64,000 nt of DNA. Origin: Pipra filicauda (taxonomy: Eukaryota > Chordata > Aves > Passeriformes > Pipridae). The notes under the pieces were generated by a model. That model was not told the DNA's origin. It ran no database searches and was given only the letters and a program-made list of their open reading frames with translations. Of the stretch, positions 11,524-25,090 are shown in pieces. Both the position numbers and the translations under genes were made by a program. Where the stretch lies: the NCBI RefSeq assembly GCF_003945595.2, contig NW_024104420.1, positions 1,548,201 through 1,612,200 on the forward strand. Direction: 5' to 3'. Position 1 is the first letter of the stretch. Every line of letters starts with the position of its first letter.

Positions 11524-13183
11524 GTATATCAAAAACAGAGGGAATAGAAACTGCAATAACATTATGCAAAACAATTATAAGGTTAATGGCAAAATAAGAG
11601 AATTCATGTAATATATTAATTAAAACTTCACATAAGTTCGCTTCTATTTCCTTTTCTAAGTATATGTAACAGCTGATTTTTAAGCCTGCTTAACACAGAA
11701 TTTAAGATGAACATATGAGAACACAGCAGGATTCAAAATAAACCCATGTGCTTATGTCTCTAAAACAGAATTTAAAGGCTAATTTTAGGCACCCAAGAGA
11801 TCCTAACAAATTATAGAAAAATTGGCTACATGGTCCCTGTGTTTGTGACTCATTCACTTGGCATATGTGACCACTAGCACAGAAAAGCACTCGGAGTGAC
11901 AGAAGTGAAAATCTTGTGTATCTGCTACTTTGTTGGCAAAGAAGACTTGGCAACAATACGCAGTAGAGGGGATCCTCAGGACTCACACAATACTTTACTG
12001 GAGGCATTCCTGGAGGTTGTGGGTACCTCATTGTTTCTGAAATTACCTGGAAGCCCTTGAAAATAGAACAGCTCTATACCAAGTAGGTAAAGCCCAAATT
12101 TCACAAACTGCACATATATTCATCTTTCATGTTACTATTTTCATTTAACACTATTTCCTGTGTGTGTAGACACCATTCCTATTCTCCTTAAGTAATATTG
12201 ATTGTCTAAGGATGGGGGAAAGTTTGTATTGTGTCCACTGTTATAGAGGGAACTCTATTGATACTACCATAAAATCTTTCCTTGATGCAGCACTTGCATT
12301 TTTGCCCATGCAGTGCAGACATGAAAAATGGTTTGCCTCGGTAAACTTCCCACTCATCTTCCTTGCAGTTCCATATGACTTTCATAATGACACTTTTTAT
12401 CTACAGCAAATCCTGACTTCTTTATTTGTCCGTAATTAGAGCTCCTCTCTGACTTTCTCCATTACTGCGTGTTTTTTGGTGTCTGACTTACAAAATAAGT
12501 TGTCAGGTGCCAAATGATAGTGAAAGCACATATTTAGGAAGAGGAAACTGTTGAAGAACAGCAGCTATCTTCTCTATTTCATTGTAGAAGTCATTGTAGA
12601 AATGCTAAAACACTACAAAATTCAACCATAAAGCAAAATTATTGTCAGTTGGTATGCCATGGTGTTGTTTGAACTACATAATACAATGAAGATCAAAAAA
12701 AGTGACAGGTTAAAGAGCCCATTAAGCCCATTGAAGGAAAAGCATTGAAAAATTATTTTCTTCAGTTTCTATGACAGTAAAAATCAAGTCTAAATTACCT
12801 ATAATTAGATGAAGGAAGGTAAAACCACTGGAAAGTTCACCATCAGCATTTCTTAATCCACGCTACTATGGAGATGTGCAATGAAAAATGAGATGACAAA
12901 TTCTGGCATCCATTAGCCTTCTATTTAAAATACCAAATTTACAGGTTTTTGGTTTTTCTTTTTTTTTTTCCCTTTAATGACGAGCTTTTCCTACTTTACT
13001 ACAAACTCATTGACGATAGAATCATATCCTTTTTTACTTAGTATGACAAATATGCTGCTTGATTGGAGAAATTCACTGTGTGATAATATTCATTTTGTCA
13101 CTGACATTTTTTGTGCAATCTTTCTAATATTCAGTTCACACTTTGTGATTAGGTCTGCATTTGTTAAACTTTTCGTTCTTTGA
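11524..13183. other. AT-rich non-coding stretch
   Basis: No recognised element or gene. There is a T-rich run at about 12955-12970. A 109-codon minus-strand frame (11702-12031) shows no known motif. Confidence 0.45.
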
Positions 13184-13188
13184 CTCAA

Positions 13189-14177
13189 TGTCTCGGTTTG
13201 AGACAATTTGGAGGGGCAGAAACCTCAGCTGGAAGTCTCCTTCCTCCGATTCAATACCCCTGGTTCTCTCCAATACAGAGGGAGAGAGAGAGAGGGAGAC
13301 ACCAAACGTGCCTGGATGTAAGTGAAAAAATAACTCTTTATCAAGAAGAATGCTAAACAATACTGATAAAAGTGGGCTAACCTAACCAGAAAGATTCCGA
13401 AGCTCCCGCCCACCAGACCAAAATGAGATGGTAGCTGGCCTCCCCCCCCATTAAAACCTGGGAGGAATGGTTTGGAGGGTCAGTGCTGGAGTGAGGCTGC
13501 AGTGCTGGCACAGGCAATTGGAGCAGGGCTGCGACTGGAAGGACCCACAAGACACTCGCTGGGTCTGGTGATGAGACCTGGTCACTGTAACTCTGATGGT
13601 GGTTGTACTCCTGATCCACTGAGGTGGTGCTGGCGGTGGTAGGGGCCTGGCTGGTACAAGTCCTGTGGAGTGAGGGAAGGAGACCCTTTACCTGCTGGGA
13701 GAAGTCCAAGTGTGGTCTTTTATTGGGCTCAGGGTAGGTGGGAACACTTCTGGGGTCTCCCCTGGGGCAGGGAATTGTTCACCGGATGATTAATACTGGA
13801 TCACAGGACATTTCAAGAGCCTTTGACACCTTCTAAGCACAAGTGGATCCATTATGTCCATCAGCAGAGATGAATATCTTCAGGCCATGTGAGTGAGTTG
13901 TCCTGACATCTCCCCAGGGGAGTTATCACAGATGAGTCATTTGTGTAAGGACAAAGAAACAGCACCCAGCTCTTAGCCTGAGGTGGCAGGTGTGCACGCC
14001 CTCTGACTGGACTTCTGAGTCATCAGCCTTCCAGTCTTTTCATACTGGTGGATACATCCTTCTCCTAGGAGAGTACCACCCTTATTTTAAGTCCCACCCT
14101 ACAGTTTTAATTAGTTTTAATCTGGGGAAAAGAGAAAAGAAAGGGTGGATACCAGAGTCTTTGTGTAACCCAGGACA
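13189..14177 (-). mobile_element. 1-kb LTR, copy A (pair with 59440-60437)
   Basis: The segment starts TGTCTCGGTTTGAGACAATT and ends GTGTAACCCAGGACA; the ends are good imperfect inverted repeats of each other. The flanks CTCAA (13184-13188) and CTCGG (14178-14182) are compatible with a decayed 5-bp duplication. The whole segment is repeated at 59440-60437 in the same orientation. Minus orientation is favoured: AATAAAAGAC (complement of 13716-13725) can serve as a TATA-like element, with GATAAA further on, and the terminal ...GTCTCAAACCGAGACA resembles LTR 3' ends. It contains a (GA)n tract at about 13270-13294 and a C-run near 13443. No coding capacity is expected; the 110-codon minus frame (13377-13709) lies within the LTR. 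Confidence 0.75.
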
Positions 14178-14182
14178 CTCGG

Positions 14183-17100
14183 TAAACCTTCTACTGATAT
14201 GCAGCATTCACAGTTGCAATGCAAAATTTTGTGATATGGACTAATTTGATCATCTATTTTTGGTGTATTTAGTATACATTTATTTAAAAATACACTGTGC
14301 TCATATAGTAAGGGTTAACCATTTGCCATTCCAGTTTTCTACTAACATGATTATTTGGAGGAGTTTAATTAAGAACTTTCTTATTTAACTTAAGACTTTA
14401 CTCTTACAGCTGCAAGGAAGGGTTATCAGGTATCCCTACTCAAGAACCATTATTTATTTCTCCCACTGGTTGCATAACTAATGGGAGGAATGGATCAATA
14501 TTTGTAGAAAAACATTAAGCAAAGTAAACTGAATGCAAGTTCCAATCACAAATTTAGCCTGAAGTAACCTTTTCTTCTAAGAAAAACTAGTCAAAACAAA
14601 AGGTAAATGTTTTCATACTGTATTGCCACTGACCTCTTCACCTGCAACAAACATATGAAAAGTAGTCTTAAAATATTAATCCTTACTCATGGGCAATAGT
14701 CTTCTGCATTTAAAATGTTTAGATTATATTGTATGCTTGGAGAGCTTAGAAAACAATGGCAAAAAAATCTCTGGCATGGCCTTTAAAATTCAACGTAAAG
14801 CCGCAGCATAATTTGCAACCTCATATACTGAGAAAGGCTACAGCACTGGGAGAGCTTTATTGAAGGGATCTGCTAGTTTGTTCAGAGTTGCTGGGTTTGT
14901 CACAGAAGGACAAATTTGCAATCATGTAGCAGAAGTAGAAATACACACAGAAATTCTAAGAGATGAAAATGAAGACAGAAAATAAATTGCAGAGGAGAAA
15001 ATAAGTTAAATATGGTATTAGATCTTTCACTGAGGCCAAAATTTTGTTACTGAAAAACTTGGTTATAAAGAGCCAAAGACTGGAAACCAACTACATAAAT
15101 TGCCAGTCATGACATTAATCACCACCCACAATTTTTGCACTCCATGAAGTGAACTGGGAAGCATGTTCAAAACAGAAAATCGTTGTTAATATACAGCTTA
15201 TTCTGGCTCAAAAATAAGGAACTTATTAATTGTTAAGTGCATGATACCAAACATAACAGCAAGTAGTGAGGCCAGAGAAAATAATTCAAGTATGGCATCT
15301 ATGAACAAGAAATATGAGCTGCCATAGAAGCTGTAAAAGTATATACTATACATTATACATTGGTATAAAAATGATAACAGGATTGCTGCAATAGAAGCCT
15401 AGTAATTAATATAACATAGCTATCTTAGTAATAAGGTAGATTACCGGACTGTAATTAAGTCCAGCAAATTAAGTTGCACTGTTTTCCAGGTTTCCATCTT
15501 TAGGCTGAAGTGAAACACTGAAAGTATAATAAAAGCTTTGCATTTTACTACTAATCCACCAGTGTCACTTTCAATGGGGCTAAAAATTAGAGATTTGCCC
15601 CTGAGGCAACATGACAAGGTTGAAATAATTCCTCTTCACTGTAAGACTGAAAAGGGAATTATCCGCTTGCTGATTAATTGCTTTCAAGACATTAACTAAT
15701 TTTATACAAAAATTAAAAAAAAAGAAAAAAAGGGTTAAGTGGGGATGTGTAAAAGCATATAAATTAAATCAAAGATTTTAAAATTTGCTTTAACATAACA
15801 ACACTATATCATGTCACTACCTTATCAAAATACTATTTTAGCTACAAATTATCAACAGATAAGAGTAATATTTTTAATTGATATTTGCATCTCCAATACA
15901 CTACATAATGAAGAAAAATATACCAAAAACCATAAAGGGGTTTTTTAATTATAAGGACTCCAAAATCTCTTCCAAAATTTTCAGAATTGTTCAAATATTA
16001 AATGTTGAGGCACAATTTGGAACCTTTGGAAAATTAAGGGCAGAGAATAAGACACACAGACACAGAGAAGAAGGAGGAACAACTGAGACAGATTAGCACT
16101 GAAGCCAAACAAAAGAATCACTAACAAAATCCATCTCAAGGCCCACACAAAATCAGAAGCACAGCAACTGATTATATCACTGTGACATCACCTATATGCT
16201 CTTGGCAAACAGTCCACTCAGATGGACCAATGAGTTTTTGTGCACTTATATTTCAGTTGAGAACTTTTAACGCTGAATTCCATCCTACTTTTACAATGGT
16301 GTGCTAAAAAAAGGTCTATGAGGAGCAAGTCTAATGCACTTAACATCTACATCCAACTGAGGGCAAAACTGAGAAAAGGTAGGCATGGCTGTCACCCGTG
16401 AACACTTTGGTAAGCAGATATCAGAGGCAAAACTTTGCCCCTACATAATCTTGCACCAGAGAAGTTCTCAGTAGGATTATTCTTTCCGAGTAGATTCTTA
16501 GTGCCTCAAGGATAAGCAATTATGTAAGAGAACAGTATCATCTCAAAGGTGTTCAGGCTGGGCAGATACACTTATCAGAATATAATTAAGTGCTTCCACA
16601 TTTGCAGTCAGAAGTGATGCAAAACATACGAAACTCTTTTAAGCCTACTGGGTTCCTCTTTTAAAAAGCTGATGAAAAAAATGGTGTGTTTAAACCACAT
16701 CATGATGGTAGAGGGACAGAATCATTTAAAAGATAATCACATCAAGAACTGCCGTCACCTTGCCATGGTAACAGTTAATTTCTATTGACATCTAATCATT
16801 GAACAGTGCACGAGTGATAACACAGAATTTCAGGAGTCAAAGACTTTATATTAGGAAGAAAGCAAGCATTTACAAATATCTAGTCTTGAAATCATCCATA
16901 TTGTAATGTTCAAATAAGCCAAATAGTATTACTGGGCAAAGCTCAAAGACATAAGCTTACAAAAACTACTTTTTCTTAATAATTACATCAGACTACAGCC
17001 AAAATCTATAAGTTTATCAATATATTTTAGGGGATCAAGATGTTCTGCTATTTTCAGAAATTGGATATAGACAGGGAAATAAAATCTTTTAAATGGTGGA

Positions 17101-18094
17101 ACAAACTACATTTGTATGACTTACAAGAGTGTGCTGTATTAATTAACTTTTTTTTTGCATGTTAAAATTGGGAGATGAAATATTGGACAAATATTGAAAT
17201 GCTTTTTTTCCCACAAGATACTCTGCACACATGAAAAGACATATTAGCTATATATATGCAATGCAGAATATTGATTCCTATTCATACCACTTTGTCATGT
17301 AAAGGGACCTCTCTATACATGAGATATCTGCTTTGTAGAGAACATACTTATGAAATGGAAATGAAACATGAATTATGCAAACACAGAGTAAAGGCACATA
17401 AAAAATTCCACTGATACATGAACCCATTTTAAAGCTCTATAAATATATTAACCCCCCACATTTTAGTATACTTTGCATTTTGGATCTATTTGAGCATATA
17501 TTTTTGCAAGAAAAACCATGACCTAATACTATATCCCTGTTAGTCAATTCAAAGTAATTGATAAAAAAATTCAGATTCTTTTTATCTCTTTCAAAATACA
17601 TTTTACATCAGCACACTTGTTTAAATTGTAGTGGGGAGCATGAAGAGCAACATCTGTCAATATTTTAGGGCCCATATTGGCAGTTTTACACAGAGGCTTA
17701 ATGGGGAATTTTGATAAATTATACTCATCTCTAAAAGTTGTCCATACTGTCCTGAAAGGAGAAAAACTCAAAAAGAATGGATTTTCCTCCTTCAAAGTAA
17801 AAGGGAGTGGGTAAAAAAACCACCACAGCAACAAACAAACAAAACAAGCACACCACCACAGAAAAGCAAAACCTATTAGTTTTGGCTCAGAAAGACTGTG
17901 TGTGTATTATCCTCATGAACTTCTTGCAATACATTTTTAACCTGGATCATTATGAAAAACAGGCTTATGCAATTAGTGTCTTTCTGCATGTCTGTATAAA
18001 TATACTTCACCTTTGGTTTCCCTGTTAAATTCAACCAAATTAAGCACTGCAGGAAAGCTCAACATATAATTGCATTACTACAAGATTGACTCAA
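14183..18094. other. 3.9-kb AT-rich stretch without recognised elements
   Basis: No element or exon recognised. An A-rich tract lies at about 15714-15732. Open frames are short and of chance composition. Confidence 0.45.
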
Positions 18095-18468
18095 AATTTA
18101 TGGGTGCATAGACAGAAATCCCGTTGATTGGCTGGTGTAGTTCCCAAGCCACTCTCAGTTATATTTCAAAAGTTATGGCACTCAGAAGAAAATCCCCAGT
18201 GACTGGAAAAAGGGAAATACCATTCTGTTTTTAAAAAAAGTTGAAAAAGATGACCCTGAGAACTACTGACCCGTTAGCCTCAGCTCTATCTGGTGCAATC
18301 ATGGAGGAGATCTTCCTGAAAGTTAGGTTGAAGCGTATGTAAGACAGGGAGGAAATTAAAGACTACCAACAAGACTTCAACAAGGACAAATTGCCTCTGC
18401 CTGACACAGTGACCTTCTGCAATTAAGTGACTGCATCGGTCGAGAAAAAGAACAGTTACAGATGTCAC
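18095..18468 (+). mobile_element. CR1 LINE, reverse-transcriptase finger region (degraded)
   Basis: In broken frames the plus strand encodes CR1 reverse-transcriptase sequence: PKPLSVIFQKLWH-like, then NPSDWKKGNTILFLKK and DDPENY followed by PVSLSS, the last split by a stop (the CR1 family has NYRPVSLTS here). Similarity fades at about 18450 and is replaced by the 3'-terminal part of a CR1 starting near 18469, so the palm domain is missing from this stretch. It may be the upstream half of the CR1 that resumes at 18863. Confidence 0.75.
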
Positions 18469-18862
18469 TTACGAAGAAAGGCTGAGAGAATTGTTTTTTT
18501 CAGCCTGGAAAAAATAAGGCTTTGAGGCGACCTAATTGGAGCCTTCCAGTACCTGAAGGAAGCCTACAAGAAAGATGGAGAGGGACTTTTTACAAGAGTG
18601 TGTAGTGGCAGTGACACAGAGGAGAATAGATTTAAACTAAGACAGAATAGCTCTAGATTAGATTTTAGGAGGAATTTCTTTGCTCTAAGAATTGTAAGGC
18701 ACTTGAACAAGTTGTCCAGAAAAGTTGTGGAAGTGTTCAAGGCCAGATTGAATGGCACTCTGAGCAACCTGATCTAGTGAAAGTGTCCATGCCTGTGGCA
18801 GGGGAGTTGGAAGTAGATAATCTTTAGGGTCCCTTCCAACCCAAACCATTCTATGTTTCTGT
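18469..18862 (+). mobile_element. CR1 LINE 3'-end fragment
   Basis: This is the 3' untranslated region of a CR1: GAAGAAAGGCTGAGAGAATT, TTCAGCCTGGAAAAAATAAG, TACCTGAAGGAAGCCTACAA, then GTCCCTTCCAACCCAAACCA and TTCTATG at the terminus. It is preceded and followed by CR1 coding sequence, which suggests a 5'-truncated CR1 inserted in an older one. Confidence 0.75.
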
Positions 18863-19470
18863 GGCCGTGCTCCATCAGCAAGTTTGCAGATTACATCAAA
18901 CTGAGTGATTCCTTGCAGTTGACACACTGGAGGGAAGGGATGCCATCTAGAGGGACCTGGACAAGCTTGTGGAGTAAGCCCATGTGAACCTCATGAAGTT
19001 CAACAAAGCCAAGTGCAAGGTTCTGTATATGAGTCTGGGCAACCCCCCTATATCAGTATAGACTGGGGAAGGAATGGACTGAGAACAGCCCTCCAGAGAA
19101 GGATTTGGAGATACTGGTGAATGAAGAATTGGACATTAACCAGCAATGTGTGTTTGCAACCCAGAAAGGCAATTGTATTGGGGCTGCATCAAAAGAAGCA
19201 TGACCAGCAGGGAAACAAGGTACTTCTCCCCCTCTACTCTGTTCTCTTCTCATGAGTCTCCACCTAAAGTACTGTGTTCAAATCTGGGACAACCAGCTCA
19301 GGAAAGAAATGGAACTGTTAGAGCAGGTCCAGAGGAGGGCCACAAAAATGATCACAGGGTTGGAACACCTCTCCAGTGAAGAAAGATTGAGAGTGTTGGG
19401 GTTGTTCAGCCTGGAAAAAAAAAGGCTTCAGGGAGATGACATTGTGTTATTTCAATTCTTAAAAGTGGAT
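18863..19470 (+). mobile_element. CR1 LINE, palm-to-3' region (degraded)
   Basis: The segment begins with SISKFADYIKL-like sequence; FADY at 18883-18894 stands where active CR1 reverse transcriptases have the catalytic FADD, so one catalytic aspartate is lost. It continues through the C-terminal region ([42 protein letters not shown]) and stops near 19470 before the usual 3' end. The open frame 19252-19473 is the best preserved part. It may be the continuation of 18095-18468. Confidence 0.8.
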
Positions 19471-22400
19471 TAGGAGACAGATTGAATCACTTAAAAGATT
19501 CCTTTATTTTATTTATAATCTTTTATATATTTCTATATATTATTTTAGATTAAGCAAAATCAGTATGATTGCTAATAAGGTCACATATTTATCAAAGTTT
19601 CCCCTTTTAGGAGGGGAGCAGAAGTTTCAATAAAAATGGAACGTAAAGGCTTTGGAGGGGGTAAATTTATTCTGGATGAAGACTCAAGTGATTATAGATT
19701 ATAAAATTATGGTTCAAGCTATCTTTCTCCATATAGCCAAAATTCAACAGTCTCCTAACAATAATCCTATGCAAAACCAATTCCTTTGAGTCATAACACT
19801 ACAGCTGAAAGATCACTCTAAACTGCTATACCAGTAAATGGTATTTCTTTGGCTAGTAACAGCATAAGCAGTCCTCATGGTGACCTTTAGACATCCCTTT
19901 AGATTAAAACAGAAAACTTGTCCTAAAACTAAGATGAATCCAAAATCTGCCTTAGATTTATCCTGAAGACCAGATACAATAGGTCTGTATACTGCTAGAT
20001 GCAAGAAGTTCATCAAGTAAGAAAGGTGCTCTGGCCAATCATCATTTTCTTTCAGGTTTTTTCTTCTCCCTAATCACTGAGGCCTTTAGCCATTGATCCA
20101 AGATGTACTCTATCTTCTGTGGTTCAGGTCTGAGACCTGCCAGAGCCACCTCCATGTCCAGAAGAGTTTTTTTACAAGATCTGTCAGTACCAATACTCAG
20201 ATTTGTACATCTTCTGACAAAGAGCAAGCCCTGATATCCATCAGCCACTGAACAGTAAACACCATTCAACACACTCCACTTATTTCTGTTAGACTAGTGT
20301 ACTCCTTGCTTACCATGTTTCATGGTTAAAGGACTCGTACAATTGTCCATACAGCCACAGGCTTAACCCACCAATCAGCATTTACATTAAAATTTTCAAA
20401 AAGAGGAAGATGAAGGTCAAAATCCTGTTAAACTCCACTGTGATGCACAGAAATTGGTGTCACTATCATTCTGCAATACAGCTGCAATACCACATGCTGA
20501 GATGCTCTACTATCTCAGAAGTATATGTTCTAATTCATACATGTCCTAATTTTTAATTACTGTTATAGTTACATAAATCCTTGAGATTTTGTTCTCTCAT
20601 TTAAATTTTAAATTATCCATTGTGTCTTAATTATTTTGGAAATTATGACTAAATTAGTTAAACTAGCTTTGAGGCAAATTGTTTTACTTTCCCCTTCCAT
20701 ATACCATTTTTTCTATTTGTTTTGAGAAATATTATCTCCATTCACAGAATTAAGGACCTTGAACACAGAGATTAAATATTGATTCTAGCATCTTTGGGGG
20801 GAAATAAAAGGGAAAATGTGAAGAAAGGTAATTTTTCTACAGTCATTATAAAAACCTGAATTCAGCCAATAGGTATAATGTAATCTCTGTGTGCATTTAA
20901 ATGCACATTTCTGCTCCAGTAGTTATGATTTTATTAAAGGAAACAGTCTCTTGAATCAAAAATTGCTAGTGCTATTGAAATACCTAACTTGCATTGATAT
21001 CAACAGTCATTAAGCTTCTAAATATCTTAGGGAATCTCTACTCCTAGTCATTGAAAGAGATATGCTTTTGTTCCTTGGAAATATTCTCCCTAAAGTAAAA
21101 GCAGTTTATCAAGCCATTAGAGTCATGTGGTCTTCTATGAATTCTGCTGAAAAGATAATCAAAAGGGTAAGTAACACTTTCATACTTTTTTTTTTGGTGC
21201 ATTTGAAAATGTCTTATATCCACAAAATTAATTTAGTCTTTTTAGTATAGATCCTCTATAAGGAAGAACAATTAGGAGAAAATAGGTGCTGGAATTTCTT
21301 CTTCGTGCATCTCTGCACAGCTTAAGCACAGGAGAGGTGTGGAGATAGTGCTTTGTAATAGTGTTTCTTAAGTGGGCATGAGTTCTTTGAAGAGATTGGT
21401 CTAGCTATGCAGTCTTTTAATTCTAAATCCATAGACATTTCTGTCATTTTAACAACATTTAAGCTTACTTTATTTTAATCCCTTGACCATGGATAAGCTT
21501 GTTTTTCCCTTCCAGGACAAGATCTAATCTCCACTGGTTTAGAACTACTTGAGATGTTAAAGGTGAGATCTGGCTCCCTCTGCAGGATTCTTTTTCGAAG
21601 ACCTCTTTTGAAGCCATCAAATTGTGCAGAGCTATCATCAATAAAGATTTCAAATTAATTTGTCATTAAGCCTACAAAGTATTTCCCATTTGAAGAAACT
21701 ATTTTCAGCTGCTTATTACTTGTCCAAGTCAGTACTCCTGCCTGTACTACGAAGATTTTCACAGAAATTATCTTTCTCAGGCGAATTTCAAAGAAAGTTT
21801 TAATGAAAGCTGTTTAACTATTCACAAGTACATAAAAGCCTATACACCTTACAAGATTAAAAAAGTGGAATTCATGGACAAGCTATGCTTTGTCCAAATT
21901 TCAGGTAGCAGAATTTCCATCCTTCTGAAGTGGTCTTCTGCAACTATACAGAAGTTGTAATTGCATTTACTATTTCTGCTTTTTGGCAAGAATACAGTAA
22001 CATTACTTTAGTTTTGGAATCCTTGAAACATTGCCTCATTAATGAATTCATGACAAATATGAATTAATGATAAATACAGCAATTGCTTGGAAAGAAAGTG
22101 ATGGTTTTTCATAGGATTTTTGGATTTAAAATGTTCTTGCAAATGAAAGTTCCTTCAGGGAATCTTTGAGACAAATTATTTAACTGAAATTCCATTGCCT
22201 CACAATAATTTCAATATCTAATTCTATTATGAAATTATTGTGACAACTTAGTATTATACTGTTTTTAAAAAAGCAAAATAGACTGAATACTGTCCTTAGA
22301 AGCAAGTGGCATGCTACTCCTGGGTTGCATGCACAAGTGATGGTAATAACATCTCTGATTTCAAATTATTTAGCCCTACCAGCACATGTAAAACATAACA

Positions 22401-23630
22401 AAGTTTGCAAAATTTGTAGGAAGGAAAGAAAGGAACACTCCTCTCCCCAAGCCCCTTTAACTAGTTCCACTCCACCAAGAGTAAAATTATATTAAAAAAT
22501 TCCTTTGATGGTACTTATCATCAAAGATGAAATTTCCATCCTCCAACCTGTGGTATTTAGGGGTGACAAACACATTCCACTTCTCAGATTAACTCTGAAG
22601 AACTCTATACTTCCAAAACATTAGCCATATGAGTTTATGAACCTATTTTAAAAGACAGAAGTTTGAATAATTTTACAATGAATACACAACAAAAACACTA
22701 ATGTTAATTTGATTTTGTTTTGTGATTGAGAGATTTTTTTTAACAGAAGTTGGAAAGAAGTAACCTGTTTCAATTACTAATCTTTGACAAAAATACTCAA
22801 AAAACCAGACTGTTAAGACTTGACACACTGAAAACAATGAATAATTCAGCTTTTTCCTTTTGTAAAACATTAAGCTGCAGGTATCATCTGACATAAAAGG
22901 CCCTTTTTACATATTATCAATGAGCAAAAATAATGTTAAATGAACATCTCCCTTTTTATGATTTTGACCTTCTCAAAATTGTTCCATAGGATAGGTTTCT
23001 TCTTTATAGAAAGATAGTGAATCATTTCTTCTGTAAGGAGATGAACAGGTAGTGCTGTTTCTTATGTAGTGAAGTGTGTTGTTATCTGTCTCTACAGATT
23101 GTTTGCTTGCAATTTTCTTTTAATAAGACTGCATATATTTACTTAGAAATACCTTTAAATGTTATAGATACAACTAAAATTTCAAATGAGTAGGCTTCAT
23201 ATTTTCTCACAAAAAGCAACAACTGTTCTTATTTAGTTTCATAACACTGATTAGTCTAGTTTCTGCACCCATGTTATGGTTCCTATATCCTCATGTTGCA
23301 GAACAAAAGGTACTTTGACCATAACTTAGCAACATAGAAAAATAACAATTGAAAAAAATAGAAGAATAAATAAGCAGAGCAAAACAGAGTAAAACCAAGT
23401 CAATCAAACTAAACCAACCAAAACCTACAATTAAAAAACTTATTGATTTATCATTTTGGGCTGTCTCTGTAGAAAAATAGAAAATAATGAACTCACATGC
23501 ACATGTAATTGTTACTTGTTTAGTACTAAAAAATGCAGAAGCTACAGAGAAAAGTATTAGCTACTTTAAAAGTCAGGATATCTTGGTCTTTTGAATTATT
23601 TCATCTACAAATATGAGTGTCTTCTTTGTT
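19471..23630. other. 4.2-kb AT-rich stretch, one coding-like patch
   Basis: No transposable element recognised. Two consecutive minus-strand frames (20042-20272, 76 codons; 19813-20016, 67 codons) have a less AT-biased composition than the surroundings, but no motif I can name. The rest is AT-rich and without signals. Confidence 0.4.
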
Positions 23631-25090
23631 CACAAAATCACAGAACATGCCAAGTTGGAAGGAACTCACAAGGATTATTGAGTCCAACTCTTAATCATGC
23701 ACAGGACCATCCACAAGAATCATACCATGTGCCTGAAAGTATTGTCCAAACACTTCTTGAACTCTGTCAGGCTTGGTGCTGTGACCACTTCCCTGGGGAA
23801 CCTGTTCCACTGCCCAACCACCCTCTGGGTGAAGAACCTTTTTCTAATATCCCACCTAAACCTCCCCTGATACAACTTCAGGCCATTCCTGTCAGTGGTC
23901 ACCACAGAGAAGAGATCAGTGCCTGCCCCTCCATTTCCCCTCACGAGGAAGTTCCAAACTGCAGTGAGTTTTCCCCTCAGTCTCCTCTTCTCTGAGCTGA
24001 ACAAACCAAGTAACCTCAATCGCTCCTCACACAGCTTCCCCTCAAAGTGCTTTACAATCTTCATAGCCCCTCCTTTGCGACTTCTCTAACAGCTTAACAT
24101 CTTATATTTTACCACACAAAACTGCACACAATATTCAAGGTGAGACTGCCCCAGTGCAGAGCAGAGCGAGACAAACCCTCCCTCGACCAGCTGGTGATGC
24201 TTTGCCTGATGCCCCACAGGACACAGTTAGCCTTCCTGCCTGCCAGGGCACTGTGACTCATATTCAACTTGCCATTGACTAGGAGCCCCAGGTCCCTTTC
24301 TGTGGCACTGCTTTCCAGCATCTCATTCCCCAGTCTGTACACACATCCAAGACCGCCCCATCCCAGTTGCAGAATCCGGCACTTCCCCTTGTTGAACTTC
24401 GTAGTTCAATAACCAGAGGACTGGTTAATGCCCAGTCCTCTCATTTGTCAAGGTCTATCTGCAGAGCCACACTGCCTTCAAGAGAGTCAACAGCTCCTCG
24501 CAATTTTATGTCATCTGCAAACTTGCTTAATATCCCTTCCAGTCCTGCATCCAAGTCATTTATGAAGATGTTGAAGAGCAGAAAACCCAAGATGGAACCC
24601 CACTGTGGAACCCCACTGGTGACAGGTCACCAGTATGATTTTTCCCTTTCACTATCACCCTCTGTGCTTGACTCGTGAGGCAGTGGCTCATCCACCACAT
24701 GATGTGTGTATCCAGCTCTGTGCTGGACATTTTGTCCAGAAGGATCCTGTGAGAGACAGTATTGGAAGCTTTACTGAAATCCAAAAAGATTACAACAACT
24801 GGCTTCCCTTGATAAGCTGGGTGGGTGACTTTGTCATAAAAGCAAATCAGGTTTGATAAGCAGGACTTTCCTCTTGTGAAGCTGTGCTGGCTGTAACCGA
24901 TGGCTGCGTTGGCTTGCAGGTGTTTTTCAATACTTCCCAGAATAATCTTCTCCATAACTTTACCAGACAGTGAAGTGAGACTAACAGGCCTGTAGTTTCC
25001 AGGGTCACCCCTTCTTGCTGTTCTTGAAAATCGGGACAACATTCACCAGCTTCCAGTTAGCTGAGACCTCTCCAGATCCCCAAGACTCCC
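23631..25090 (-). mobile_element. CR1 LINE, palm domain to 3' end (first part of a split element)
   Basis: This minus-strand CR1 runs from its 3' terminus at about 23631 (TTCTGTGATTTTGTG in sense) up to the LTR inserted at 25091. It encodes SWGSGEVSANWK, GNYRPVSLTSLSGKVMEKII, IFLDFSKASNTVSHRILLDK and the catalytic FADD (complement of 24510-24521), then the C-terminal region and 3' UTR. The palm motif usually read FxKAFD is ASN here. Frames are interrupted (open pieces 24560-25042 and 23720-24064), so it is inactive. The second part lies at 26352-26752. Confidence 0.9.

Noticed and set aside
23720..24064. 114-codon minus-strand frame as a host gene
   Set aside because: It is CR1 C-terminal and 3' UTR sequence on the CR1 sense strand.
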